NCBI RefSeq assembly: GCF_016735515.1
Contig: NZ_JAERQZ010000001.1
Coordinates: 3,894,746-3,958,745 of the forward strand
Direction: 5' to 3'
DNA from: Piscinibacter sp. HJYY11
Lineage (GTDB): Bacteria > Pseudomonadota > Gammaproteobacteria > Burkholderiales > Burkholderiaceae_C
Length of the DNA stretch: 64,000 nt
Positions 35,094-43,877 of the stretch are shown here, one piece after another (the stretch's first letter is position 1; every line of letters begins with the position of its first letter). The notes beneath the pieces are model-generated. The model did not search any database, had not been told where the DNA came from, and saw nothing but the letters and a program-made list of their open reading frames with translations. Position numbers and translations under genes: made by a program.

Positions 35094-35936
35094 TCAAAGG
35101 TTGGAAAGCGCCTGAGCCGCCTTGTTCAGCTCTTTGGCCGTGGCGGCAGTGGCCTTCAATGACCGCTTCAGCGAGCTCTTGTCATAGGCGAGCGCCTTGC
35201 GAATGGCCTCGTGGTCCTGTGCGACCTTCTGCAGCGCTGCCTTGTACTGGGTGAGCACGGCGGTGTCTTGCTCGTACTTGCGTCGGGTCCGGTCAATCTC
35301 GCGCCGGCCCAGGAACTTGTCCGTCAGGTCGGCTTGGCCTATGGAGCAACGCACGAAGTTCACGGCCTGGACGCGCTCACCGTTGATCTCGCCGACGTAG
35401 ACGTCCGCCAGACGGGTCAGCAGTGTCACGACCTGCGTCACATCCTCGTGCGTCTCGTCCATGAGCTTGCGGAGGTTCTGATGACGGTAGGCGTCAAGCG
35501 AGCGGTTGAGCACCGCGAACAGCGAGCGCGTCGCCGCCTCGTCGCGGGCGTTAACCGGGAGCCCGTAGTCCTTGACCGCGTCCAGAGTGGCGTTCATCTT
35601 GGAGCTCACGGCGGGCACATCGCCGGACGCGAGTTCGCCGAGCGCGAGAAAGTATGTGCTGAGGGCGTCGTGCAGGGCGGCGATCTCGATGTAGGCCGCG
35701 TCGAATTGCGCCTGCGGCTTGCGACCCGTGCGCCCGATCTCGCATGTATCGCCCTCGAGCCGAGTTCTGAGCAGGATCTTTTCCGAGTCGCGCCAGCGAA
35801 CCGCCGCGGACTTGTTTCCCACCACATCGGCCGCGGAGGACGAGTAGGTCGATACGTCGTGCAGGTTCACGCACGCCGCCAGAAGCAGGGCCACCAAGAG
35901 GGCGGTGGCGCTCTGCACTCGGGGGATGGGCGATTT
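35094..35936 (-). CDS. Lipoprotein, unknown function
   Basis: The 280-aa precursor starts at ATG 35936 with GGAAGG upstream. It has a lipoprotein signal with lipobox LLAAC (TALLVALLLAACVNLHD). The mature part is almost entirely helical and charged (FDAAYIEIAALHDALSTYFLALGELAS, LMDETHEDVTQVVTLLTRLADVY, RKYEQDTAVLTQYKAALQKVAQDHEAIRKAL), suggesting a long coiled-coil or helical bundle on a membrane leaflet. It follows another lipoprotein gene in the same operon. Confidence 0.65.
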   Translation of the reverse strand, partial: KSPIPRVQSATALLVALLLAACVNLHDVSTYSSSAADVVGNKSAAVRWRDSEKILLRTRLEGDTCEIGRTGRKPQAQFDAAYIEIAALHDALSTYFLALGELASGDVPAVSSKMNATLDAVKDYGLPVNARDEAATRSLFAVLNRSLDAYRHQNLRKLMDETHEDVTQVVTLLTRLADVYVGEINGERVQAVNFVRCSIGQADLTDKFLGRREIDRTRRKYEQDTAVLTQYKAALQKVAQDHEAIRKALAYDKSSLKRSLKATAATAKELNKAAQALSNL

Positions 35937-35985
35937 CATTGGCCTTCCTTCCAATCGTGAGTGCATAGGGAGTCAGTCGAGGGGG

Positions 35986-36402
35986 TCACTTGCAGACCTC
36001 AGCCAGGTCGAGCGTGAAGCTGCACGACGTTTGCGGCTGGCTCTTCCACCGGTGGCTCTCCATGCCGGCGGTGCAGGTCGCGTCTTCCAGCAGCGCGATG
36101 TCGGCGTCATGACGGCACACCAGGATCGCGGTCTCGGACCCAACCCGCTGGACCCGTAGCTTCAGGCCCTTGAACGGCGCCAGCACGCTCGGGTTGCCGG
36201 CCGTCGTGAGCTTGAAGAACTGCTCGTCCTCCAGAAGAGGGCTAGGCGGGCGCGTCAGGTAGCGCACCGACCCGTCGACGACGGAGGAGAGCTTGGTCAG
36301 CGACGATGCCAGGTCGTTCAGCTGGTTCTCAGAATATGAGCTCGATGCCAGCGTGCAGGCTGCAGAAGTCAGCAGCAGGCCGATCAGGGCGATGTGCTTC
36401 AT
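35986..36402 (-). CDS. Small lipoprotein, unknown function
   Basis: The 138-aa precursor has a lipobox (LIGLLLTSAACTLASSS). The mature domain begins with a helix (ENQLNDLASSLTKLSSVVD) and continues as beta structure with four Cys (ILVCRHDADIALLEDATCTAG, SCSFTLDLAEVCK) that could form disulfides. Its ATG overlaps the stop of the upstream phospholipase-like gene (ATGA), so translation is coupled. Family not recognised. Confidence 0.65.
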   Translation of the reverse strand: MKHIALIGLLLTSAACTLASSSYSENQLNDLASSLTKLSSVVDGSVRYLTRPPSPLLEDEQFFKLTTAGNPSVLAPFKGLKLRVQRVGSETAILVCRHDADIALLEDATCTAGMESHRWKSQPQTSCSFTLDLAEVCK

Positions 36403-37325
36403 TGTTTCGGCTCCCAGTACACAGACTTCCCCGTGTCAATGTTTTGGCCGGTGTCGAGATCCCAGGCTTGCAGCGCCTGGAGCGGCTTAGGGGCGGAGTT
36501 GCTCAGGGCACCGTCAATCGTTTCCCAGAGGGCCATCGCATTGCCGATCGCCATGTCGAACAGCGGGTCGTAGTCGATCCTGCCGCCCGTCGGTGTGGGG
36601 AGGTCTTTCAGGAACTTCGGGTCCGACGTGCCGGGCCGTGGGTAGTTGACCTGCAGACCAGCAGTGAGGTGCCGAGCGAACGGGAGTAGCCGGTTGCCCA
36701 CGCGGATGGCCGACATGACTTTGGAGAAGCCCGCATGCCACTTGTCGATCGAGGGCGCACTCTTGGAGAACTGCTCCGGGTAGGTCATGCGCATGATCGC
36801 GCGCCAGCCGTCCGCGATCTGCGGATCCAGGCGGGCATCGTCCTTGGGGTGGCTGCACGCGGCGATGCTGGCAGTGAGGTGGGTCGTGGCGCCGCTGTCC
36901 GGATGCACGTTGAGGCGCTGGAATACGTGCGAGTCCTGGTGCATCTCGCACTCGCGGTGTGCCGACTTGTTTAGCTCGTAGGGGCCGACGATCTTGTTCA
37001 CGATCGGGTGGATCGTGACGTCGGTCGCCACGTGGGCGGCGTAACCCATGAGCCAAGCGGTCAACTTCTGACGCCCGTCGCCGTCGCTGAGCGGGTGAAT
37101 GTATGCAACGGCATTGCGGAGGAACTCGGCCGAACGCTCATGGTGGAAGAGGTCTGCCCACGCGTCCTCGCCGCCAAGGTACGGGTAGTCGGGGCTGATT
37201 GCCCCGAGCTCCACGTAGGCGAGGTGGGTGGAGACCGCCAAGCCGGTGGCGTTGGAGATCTTGTGGCGACGCATGAGCGATCGGCACTGGTTGGCGAGCG
37301 TGATGTGGGCGTAGGCGCCAGACAT
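36399..37325 (-). CDS. Zinc-dependent phospholipase C-like protein
   Basis: The 308-aa protein shows the zinc-dependent phospholipase C/S1-P1 nuclease pattern. It opens AYAHITLANQ, followed by LGAISPDYPYLG, the ligand-rich GYAAHVATDVTIHPIVNK, and ECEMHQDSHVFQRL. His and Asp residues occupy the expected zinc positions. Unlike secreted phospholipase C it has no signal peptide, so it should act in the cytoplasm. It heads a minus-strand operon with two lipoproteins and a small helical protein. It is divergent from the IetA-type gene. Confidence 0.75.
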   Translation of the reverse strand: MSGAYAHITLANQCRSLMRRHKISNATGLAVSTHLAYVELGAISPDYPYLGGEDAWADLFHHERSAEFLRNAVAYIHPLSDGDGRQKLTAWLMGYAAHVATDVTIHPIVNKIVGPYELNKSAHRECEMHQDSHVFQRLNVHPDSGATTHLTASIAACSHPKDDARLDPQIADGWRAIMRMTYPEQFSKSAPSIDKWHAGFSKVMSAIRVGNRLLPFARHLTAGLQVNYPRPGTSDPKFLKDLPTPTGGRIDYDPLFDMAIGNAMALWETIDGALSNSAPKPLQALQAWDLDTGQNIDTGKSVYWEPKQ

Positions 37326-37567
37326 GTTTGTGGTGTCCTGTTTTGTGCCCGTGCGATCAGTGGTGCGGCGTGCCGCAGCGCGCTAATCTGCGTCGGGCGG
37401 GTCAAACGTCGTCGATTTGGGAAAAAAGATCATCCAGTGGTCCAAGATAGCGCATTGATGGGAAATATACCATGAAGACGGGAAGAATAGTCATCATGCT
37501 GGCAGTTTGTATTGCGTTTCTGGGAAACTGGATGGAAAATCAGTGCCACACCACAGGAATGGAGACC

Positions 37568-38761
37568 ATGGAACACTTTTCGATCGTGCAGGCGATCTGC
37601 CGGCTCGCTTTGGTGTCGCCCAACGAGGCGCTCACACACCAAATCGATCGCCTCTCCGAAGCGCTAAGCGAGACCGGGGACACGAAGGCTGCTCAGCAGC
37701 TCAAGCAGCTGATCAAGAGTGCCTCGCGTAATCAAGACATGACGCCACGGCGCTTGGTACCCTCTCGCGGGGCCACCGTCAGCCTGCCAGGTGAAGTGCT
37801 GCTTCCGACGACCATCTTGCCGAGCGATCGCGAGTCCGGCGCTAGGCTCGTCGACGCGATCTTCCCGACGGCAGCGACCGTTTCGCGGCCGTATCTGCTG
37901 CCTTACCTTGAGCGAGCGGTGCTGACGCTGGTCAGCGAATGGCGGCACATGGACGAGTTGCGTGCGGTGGGCGAACAGCCCTCCTTGTCATGCCTGCTTA
38001 CCGGAGCGCCTGGTACAGGTAAGACGACGCTTGCGCTGTGGATGGCTCATCAGATGGGACTGCCGGTGCTGGTTGCACGTGTGGACGCGATGATGTCATC
38101 GTTCTTGGGCACCACGTCTCGCAACATTGCCCAGGTTTTCGACTTCGCCAACCGTTTCCGTTGTGTGCTCTTGCTAGACGAGCTTGACTCACTCGCCAAA
38201 GTCCGCGACGACGCAAACGAGGTTGGGGAGATCAAGCGCGTCGTCAACGCATTACTGCAGAACATGGATGTCCGAGCAAGCAGCGGCATCACGCTTGGAA
38301 TTACGAACCATCCTCAGCTCCTGGATCCAGCTGTATGGCGTCGCTTCATGAGCCAGATTGAGGTGCCCCTTCCAACGCAGGAGATTCGCGAGTCCATCGT
38401 GCGTCGTACGTTCGAGCCTCTTGAGGTCCCTGAGGCTTTGGTGCATCTGCTTGCCGCGTTGATGGAGGGCAGTGCAGGCTCTGAGGTGAAGACGATCGTC
38501 TCTCTATACAAGAAGCGACAGGCAATGTCCGGCGAGGATGTCTCTCCGATCGAAACGATCAGGGAGATCGTGGCACTCAACAGTGGGCGTCTCTCCTTGG
38601 AGGTGAAGTCGCTGCTAAAGCGAGACGATCAAGAACTCGCCAGGTGGATTCGCAACAGGCTTGGCGGCAACATCGGTGTTGTTGAACTCGGCGCCCTCTT
38701 CAACAAGGGAAAATCTACTGTAGGTCGATGGGTAAAGGAACCTGAGCGCAAGGAGGCGTGA
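37568..38761 (+). CDS. AAA+ ATPase, IetA-like
   Basis: The 397-aa protein has a helical N-terminal domain of about 110 residues, then an AAA+ module. Walker A is GAPGTGKT (146-153), Walker B is LLLDELDSLAK with Asp204-Glu205, sensor 1 is LGITNHPQLLD, and the arginine-finger-like WRRF follows. The C-terminus has an HTH-like GALFNKGKSTVGRWVKEP. ATG 37568 is preferred over a far upstream ATG at 37472 because GGAG precedes it and the extra N-terminus is hydrophobic and unlike the family. Its stop overlaps the subtilase start (ATGA). The pairing matches IetAS, known from plasmid incompatibility and listed among phage-defence systems. Confidence 0.82.
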   Translation: MEHFSIVQAICRLALVSPNEALTHQIDRLSEALSETGDTKAAQQLKQLIKSASRNQDMTPRRLVPSRGATVSLPGEVLLPTTILPSDRESGARLVDAIFPTAATVSRPYLLPYLERAVLTLVSEWRHMDELRAVGEQPSLSCLLTGAPGTGKTTLALWMAHQMGLPVLVARVDAMMSSFLGTTSRNIAQVFDFANRFRCVLLLDELDSLAKVRDDANEVGEIKRVVNALLQNMDVRASSGITLGITNHPQLLDPAVWRRFMSQIEVPLPTQEIRESIVRRTFEPLEVPEALVHLLAALMEGSAGSEVKTIVSLYKKRQAMSGEDVSPIETIREIVALNSGRLSLEVKSLLKRDDQELARWIRNRLGGNIGVVELGALFNKGKSTVGRWVKEPERKEA

Positions 38762-41286
38762 TGGCTGACGACTTTGGCCCCATTCAAGTGGTGCTCGAAC
38801 CCCGAGGCTTTCAGGAAGAGCGTGTACGACAGCCCGGCGGACGTCCCAAAGAGTTCTTTGAAGGAAACGACGCGGGATTCGTCGCTCATCGGAGGAAGAT
38901 CCAGCAATCACTGCTCAGCGTCGGCCAGACATTGCAGTCCAGTAGCGCAAGCAAAGTGGGCTTCCTTCGTGTGCGTATGCGGGATTCGGCGCTCGCCAAG
39001 TCTCACAGGCCGACGCAACACCTCTTTCCAGCGGTCCATATGCCGGCCGTCGGTTCAAGAGGAATGGGCGAACTCATCATTCAGGTTACGCCCCGAGGTA
39101 TTGCGCACGCGTTGGATCAGTCGAGTCGCGCAGAGGACACTCTCGAGTACCGGCCCAAAAAAAACAAGCCGGACGAACTCGAGCCGAACCCGTCGCGTCA
39201 GCGCAGCGAGGTTGGCGCCATTGATTCGGTCGCGCTCTGGTCGCCTGCCGATCGTCGTCAATTCGATGCAACCCAGGCAATTTCCTGGTTTGGAACGCGC
39301 GCGGTCCCTCGTGCCTACAGAATCGATCTCTTCGACAAGCGTCGCCCTGAGAATCGTTCAGCCGCGCACGAATATGACAAGGCGGGTGACGCAGTTGCTG
39401 ATCTGCACGCGAAGCTTTACGAGCTCAACTCTAGCTTCGTTGCAACCACCTATCGGCCCGATGTCATCTCCATGTCGCGGATGTATATCTGGCTGCTCGA
39501 TGCGCCATCCATGCGCCGCATCGTGAGTCCCAAGGACTTGCAAGCCGCCTTCGGTGAGGCGCCCAGCTTCTCGCTGGACTCGCGGGCGCATCGTGAGTTG
39601 CTTTCTCTGCTCGAATCTCACCCCGCCGTTCGCCGCATCAGCCTTCCGGCCGACCTCAAGCCAGGAGCGTCGGCGGCGACTCCGGCAACTCTTCCTTTGC
39701 ACAAGTTCTCAACGCCGCTGAAGGGCGCAAAGTATCCCGTTGTAGGCGTCATCGATGGCGGCATGGACCCCTCGCTGAAGCCATGGATAGTCCATGCCAG
39801 CAATTACGTGGCCCCTCACCACGCTGATATCTCTCACGGGTCCGAGATCGGTGCGCTGCTGGTAGATGGCCAACTACTCAACGGCCGAGATGTTTGCCCC
39901 GAACCGGACGGCTGTTGGCTCGCTGACCTGGCTCTGCTGCCGCAGGACCACATGTTCTCGATGTACCACCGGTCTGAACTTCACTTGGTCGATCTGATCG
40001 AGCAGGAGGTGGTGGATGCAAAGGCCGCAACGGGAGCCCGCGTGTTCTGCTTCAGCCATAACCTGGACGAGCCACCGGGTGGCACGCCTATCTACACCGA
40101 CTTGTCACATGGACTCGACTGGATTGCACGCAAGCATGACGTGCTATTTGTTGTGTCGGCCGGGAATGCGCCGCATGTGTCTAGCAAGCGGCGCGAATGG
40201 ACTGCGAACAAGATTTCGGTGCTCACAAATCTGGCGTCTAGCCAGAGCGACCGGGTAACGGCACCTGCCGACTCAGTGCTCAGCATCGCGGTCGGCGCAA
40301 TCAATCCGCCCAACGTCGCCGGGACCGTGGCGGGTGCACCGGCGCGATACTCAAGGCGCGGTCCTGGGCTAATGAAGCTCGTTAAACCAGACGTGGCGCA
40401 TTTCGGCGGTGTGTGCGACTCCTCGAGTCCGGCAATGTCAGGATTGCTGTCAGCAACCATCGGCGGCCAGCAGAAGTTTGTGCATGGCACGAGCTACTCC
40501 GCCCCGCTGGTCGCCAAGGCACTTGCGCGATACGACCAAGTCACTCTAAACACATTGCCGCGTGAGGCGCTGACAGCGCTCTTGATACATGGTGCTCAGG
40601 TGCCTCAGTGCTTGGCGACATACGATCGAAGCAGCATCGTTCGAGATATGGTCGGGTTCGGTGTGCCCGTCAATGCGCAAGATCTCATCAACGGCTCGCC
40701 CCATTCGTCCACGCTGCTGTTCTACGACGACATGATGCCGAGCAAGGACCTTTTCTTCGCTTTCGACTGGCCCCGCAGTCTCGTGACCGACGGTAAATGT
40801 CGCGGCAAGGCGACGCTGACGCTTGTCTATACCCCGCCGATCTCCGACGCCTTTGAGACCGAGATGGTGCGCATCAACCTCGAGGCCGTTTTGCAGAGAC
40901 GCAACCCAAAGACGGGGACGTACGACAAAGACTGCGAGGACACCTTCTCCTCCGATGGCGGCACGTCGGCCGGCGCGATGGAGAAAGAGCTGATCGAGGA
41001 TGGCCTGAAATGGGGCGTCGTCAAGCAGACGCAGTTCTACTCAAAGAGGGGGAAGGGCAGCTCCTCCGATTGGCGCATCTGGGTGAAGTACCTGGAGCGG
41101 TCGGGTGAGTCGTTCCCGCTCGAGGGGGTGCCGTTTGCCATGCTTTTGACGATCTCCGATATCCAACAGCAGGAACCGATCTATCAGGACATGAGGATCG
41201 GCCTATCAGCACGTGACGTGCTGACTGGGGACATCAGGCAGCCTGGCGGGAGATTGCGCACGTTCGGGGGCCGTTCCGGCCGTTGA
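38758..41286 (+). CDS. S8 (subtilisin-like) peptidase, IetS-like
   Basis: The 842-aa protein has a ~325-residue N-terminal region without recognised domain, then a subtilase core. Catalytic Asp333 lies in GVIDGGMD, His360 in ISHGSEIGALL and Ser579 in HGTSYSAP, with the oxyanion-hole region around VVSAGNAPH. About 200 residues follow the core, including a beta-rich C-terminal domain. No signal peptide is present, so it acts inside the cell. In IetAS the protease is the toxic partner held in check by, or working with, the AAA+ protein. The 4-bp overlap with the ATPase gene supports that pairing. Confidence 0.88.
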   Translation: MMADDFGPIQVVLEPRGFQEERVRQPGGRPKEFFEGNDAGFVAHRRKIQQSLLSVGQTLQSSSASKVGFLRVRMRDSALAKSHRPTQHLFPAVHMPAVGSRGMGELIIQVTPRGIAHALDQSSRAEDTLEYRPKKNKPDELEPNPSRQRSEVGAIDSVALWSPADRRQFDATQAISWFGTRAVPRAYRIDLFDKRRPENRSAAHEYDKAGDAVADLHAKLYELNSSFVATTYRPDVISMSRMYIWLLDAPSMRRIVSPKDLQAAFGEAPSFSLDSRAHRELLSLLESHPAVRRISLPADLKPGASAATPATLPLHKFSTPLKGAKYPVVGVIDGGMDPSLKPWIVHASNYVAPHHADISHGSEIGALLVDGQLLNGRDVCPEPDGCWLADLALLPQDHMFSMYHRSELHLVDLIEQEVVDAKAATGARVFCFSHNLDEPPGGTPIYTDLSHGLDWIARKHDVLFVVSAGNAPHVSSKRREWTANKISVLTNLASSQSDRVTAPADSVLSIAVGAINPPNVAGTVAGAPARYSRRGPGLMKLVKPDVAHFGGVCDSSSPAMSGLLSATIGGQQKFVHGTSYSAPLVAKALARYDQVTLNTLPREALTALLIHGAQVPQCLATYDRSSIVRDMVGFGVPVNAQDLINGSPHSSTLLFYDDMMPSKDLFFAFDWPRSLVTDGKCRGKATLTLVYTPPISDAFETEMVRINLEAVLQRRNPKTGTYDKDCEDTFSSDGGTSAGAMEKELIEDGLKWGVVKQTQFYSKRGKGSSSDWRIWVKYLERSGESFPLEGVPFAMLLTISDIQQQEPIYQDMRIGLSARDVLTGDIRQPGGRLRTFGGRSGR

Positions 41287-41418
41287 CGCGGCACGTAGAT
41301 TGCTCCGTATTTGCGGGCGATCCAGCCTCTAACCGAGGGTTGGCCCTTAGCGGCCCCCCGTCTAATATGCATTCCAATTGGTCCGGTTTTGGGCCCACAC
41401 TGTTTTGGGAGAACGATC

Positions 41419-41772
41419 GTGAGTCTCTTCGCGACCTCCGCTCGACGCTCGCAGCCCGTTGACTACCTTCGCATCTTTCTGACGGCATTGGCCAGTGAGG
41501 AGCCGACAAGGCACCTCAGCCCAGAAGGAAGGCACTACATCTTTCGAGCGACCCAACTGGCCGCTCAATTTATTCAAGATCCGAAGAATCGCTTGCCAGT
41601 TGGATGGCCAGAAGCCGTCGACTTGGCATTTGAGCTTCGTGACAAGCGCCCCCTGGTCGACGAGATCCTAAAACTCAAGACGGAGGATGATCTTGCTCCA
41701 GAGCTTGCGCGAAGAATACTCAGCGAGTTCCAGCACGATTCTTCTGGAGACAGTGCTGCAGTTGCTCGTTGA
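41419..41772 (+). CDS. Hypothetical protein between IetS-like and metalloprotease-like genes
   Basis: Reading from GTG 41419 (GGGAG 7 nt upstream), the 117-aa product is helical and acidic (SQPVDYLRIFLTALASEEPTRHLSPEG..., ending EFQHDSSGDSAAVAR). There is no signal peptide or known motif. It starts 132 bp after the subtilase stop and overlaps the following gene, so it is translated within the same operon. It could be an adaptor or an inhibitor of one of the proteases; that is inference from position only. Confidence 0.55.
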   Translation: MSLFATSARRSQPVDYLRIFLTALASEEPTRHLSPEGRHYIFRATQLAAQFIQDPKNRLPVGWPEAVDLAFELRDKRPLVDEILKLKTEDDLAPELARRILSEFQHDSSGDSAAVAR

Positions 41773-42847
41773 GCAACTGACGAAACTCTCCCACAGCGGC
41801 TTCTTCGCCGACGACCTAGACGTCTATGTCAAGCATCTCTGCGCGAACGTTCAAGCGCTCCAGAACAAGCTCACCGAGCAAGGTTCTGACCTGCTGCTGA
41901 TATCGCAGGTCGTCGACTCCGTCTGGCGAGCCACGCAGTTCCTGGCCGGCACCACGTCGAACAAGGTTCCCTACGAGTTCACCTACCTGCTGCGCGAAGT
42001 GCTCGTGGACTGGCAGCTGGGCGACACCATCGTCACCACCTCGCTTCACCAAGCGCCAGACTTCACGTGCCAGCCTGCCGACATGGCGCCGAACGTGCTC
42101 CTCAAGGGACTCGGCATGGAGCAGTTGTCCGAACAGGGGCAGCTGGTGCAGATGGGCATGCCCGAGATCTTCCAGCACATGCCTCTGCTATGCACGCCCC
42201 TCTATCACGAGGTAGGCCACTTCGTCGAGGCTCGCTACAAGATCGTGAAGGGCCTGCTGACGAGCCAGTACGACAAGGCAATCGAACTGCTCCCGGACAT
42301 CAAGGTCTTCAACGACAAGAGCCGTCGCGAGTCCGCTGTGCTCGCGCATATAACTGAACACTTCTGCGACCTCGTCGCCGCGTCCTATGTCGGAGCTTGC
42401 GTCAGCGACTACATCATCCAGTGGGACCGGAATCCGTCGTTCCGCGAAACTCACCCAAGCGCGGACAGCCGCGCGGAGGTCACGCAGGCGTTCCTTCGCG
42501 GGGTATCGAATCCCATCGTCGACATGCTCAAGGAGGCGGTAGAGCTGTCTGGCGTAACCTTGCGCTTGGCGCCGAGGTATGAAATGCCGGACGTGGCGAC
42601 CTGCTTCAATGATGTGCGCCCCATGACAGTGAAGTCGATCGCGCAACTGCATGGCTTGCTGCCCGCCGCTGATGAGTACCTCAAGACGATTCTCGACGAG
42701 GACGCAAGTCTCATGGGCCACAACATCGCGAGCGTTCCGCGGGCCAAGCGTGCGAGACTAGTCAATGATCTGGTCGAGAAGAGCATCCGCAGTTTCATGA
42801 TCACGAAGGCATGGCATGAGCCTCTGGACCAAAGCGCAGCTTCTTGA
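41687..42847 (+). CDS. HExxH metalloprotease-like protein
   Basis: The 386-aa frame contains YHEVGHFVEARYKIVK with the zinc motif H174-E-V-G-H178. About 45 residues later comes HITEHFCDLVAASY with Glu224 and Asp228 in an ExxxD arrangement, as expected of the third ligand of gluzincin-type proteases. The rest is helical. There is no signal peptide or membrane segment. The ATG at 41687 overlaps the previous gene by 86 bp; a GTG at 41753 with GGAG close upstream is an alternative start. It overlaps the deaminase-like gene by 32 bp. I do not recognise the precise family. Confidence 0.7.
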   Translation: MILLQSLREEYSASSSTILLETVLQLLVEQLTKLSHSGFFADDLDVYVKHLCANVQALQNKLTEQGSDLLLISQVVDSVWRATQFLAGTTSNKVPYEFTYLLREVLVDWQLGDTIVTTSLHQAPDFTCQPADMAPNVLLKGLGMEQLSEQGQLVQMGMPEIFQHMPLLCTPLYHEVGHFVEARYKIVKGLLTSQYDKAIELLPDIKVFNDKSRRESAVLAHITEHFCDLVAASYVGACVSDYIIQWDRNPSFRETHPSADSRAEVTQAFLRGVSNPIVDMLKEAVELSGVTLRLAPRYEMPDVATCFNDVRPMTVKSIAQLHGLLPAADEYLKTILDEDASLMGHNIASVPRAKRARLVNDLVEKSIRSFMITKAWHEPLDQSAAS

Positions 42848-43466
42848 CGGCATCAACGGCAAGGACGGTGCGCCCCCAAGGCTGCACATCATGCCGCTTC
42901 TGAGCGCCGATCAGATCGGCCAGGTGTCTATCGACATCCGCCTTGGCTATGACTTCTTGGTGTCTGTCCCGAACCGTCAGCCTGCCATCCGCATTGCCCC
43001 CGCCACCGACGGCGCCCGACCCGGCCCCCGCGCGCATTTCCAAGAGACACGCCGCGAGATAGGCGACACCTTCATCCTGTATCCGAACCAGCTGGTGCTG
43101 GGCACCTCGATCGAGTACTTCGGCATCCCAGACGACAGCTATGCGGAGATCAGCCCTCGGAGCAGCTACTCGAGGCTAGGAATCACAGTCAGCGGGACAA
43201 TGCAGCCCGGGTTTCGGGGCTGCGTGCCTCTAGAGCTGCTGAACCACGGGAACGTGCCGGTGGAGGTGAACGTGGGCGCGAGGATTGGCCAAGTGCGTCT
43301 CCTGCAGCTCGCCGCTAAAGCCCAATACCACGGCGAGGCCGGAAGTCGGAAGTACTACGGCCAAGTGCGCCCCACGGTGTCGAAGGCGCCCGAGGACGAT
43401 GAATTGGCCCGCTTGGCCGGCATGCCGAGAGTTATCAGAACAACCGGTTCAGCGAAGCTTGGCTAG
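42816..43466 (+). CDS. dCTP deaminase/dUTPase-family protein
   Basis: The 216-aa protein has the trimeric dUTPase/dCTP deaminase fold. Markers are QVSIDIRLGYDFLV, ILYPNQLVLGTSIEYFGIP, the active-site block PRSSYSRLGITVSGTMQPGFRG, and the catalytic Glu in VPLELLNHGNVPVEV, then GARIGQVRLLQL. In dCTP deaminase the RSS motif and the Glu after the PGF loop do the chemistry. The usual Asp of IDPGF is Gln here (MQPGF). Phage-defence dCTP deaminases deplete dCTP. The operon context favours that over housekeeping, but activity is not shown. Confidence 0.8.
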   Translation: MSLWTKAQLLDGINGKDGAPPRLHIMPLLSADQIGQVSIDIRLGYDFLVSVPNRQPAIRIAPATDGARPGPRAHFQETRREIGDTFILYPNQLVLGTSIEYFGIPDDSYAEISPRSSYSRLGITVSGTMQPGFRGCVPLELLNHGNVPVEVNVGARIGQVRLLQLAAKAQYHGEAGSRKYYGQVRPTVSKAPEDDELARLAGMPRVIRTTGSAKLG

Positions 43467-43493
43467 GCTGAGCTGCAGCGGGGTTCGGTAACG

Positions 43494-43868
43494 TCAGCCA
43501 GTGACGATCCGAATCTTGCCGTCGCGCATCTCCGCCACCTGAGTGGGGCCGCCTGCTGCGGGCGCCACCTTGAAGACCGCGATCGGCTTGCTCGCGCTGT
43601 CGGCCGCCGAACTGCGGCGAAGCTTGATTGGAGGTGTTGCCGCACCCAGAAACTTCTTGCGCAGCGCCGTGAGGTCCACGCCCTGTTGGGTATCGACGGG
43701 GTGCCCCGTGATGGTCACGCTGTCGACCTCGAAAGAGGTTCCCACCATTCTCCAACCCGGCATCTGATCCGCGACCGCCGCGGCGAGTACATCTTTGGTT
43801 GAATCAGCTGAGTTCGTCCCCGAGGCCTTCGAGGCCCCTGAAACCTTACGCTTCGATGAAGTAGCCAT
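43494..43868 (-). CDS. Hypothetical protein downstream of the MBL-protease gene
   Basis: The 124-aa protein has a low-complexity Ser/Lys/Thr N-terminus (MATSSKRKVSGASKASGTNS). A compact alpha/beta segment follows (WRMVGTSFEVDSVTITGHPVDTQQGVDLTALRKKFLG), with a beta-rich end. It has no signal peptide or known motif. It starts 9 bp after the stop of the MBL-protease fusion on the same strand, so they form an operon. It converges on the dCTP-deaminase-like gene with a 27-bp gap. Possible regulator or substrate of the protease. Confidence 0.55.
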   Translation of the reverse strand: MATSSKRKVSGASKASGTNSADSTKDVLAAAVADQMPGWRMVGTSFEVDSVTITGHPVDTQQGVDLTALRKKFLGAATPPIKLRRSSAADSASKPIAVFKVAPAAGGPTQVAEMRDGKIRIVTG

Positions 43869-43877
43869 GTCAGCTCC

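Noticed and set aside
35211..35960. 249-aa plus-strand open frame opposite the lipoprotein gene
   Set aside because: The minus strand has a proper lipobox, ribosome-binding site and operon spacing; the plus frame has none.
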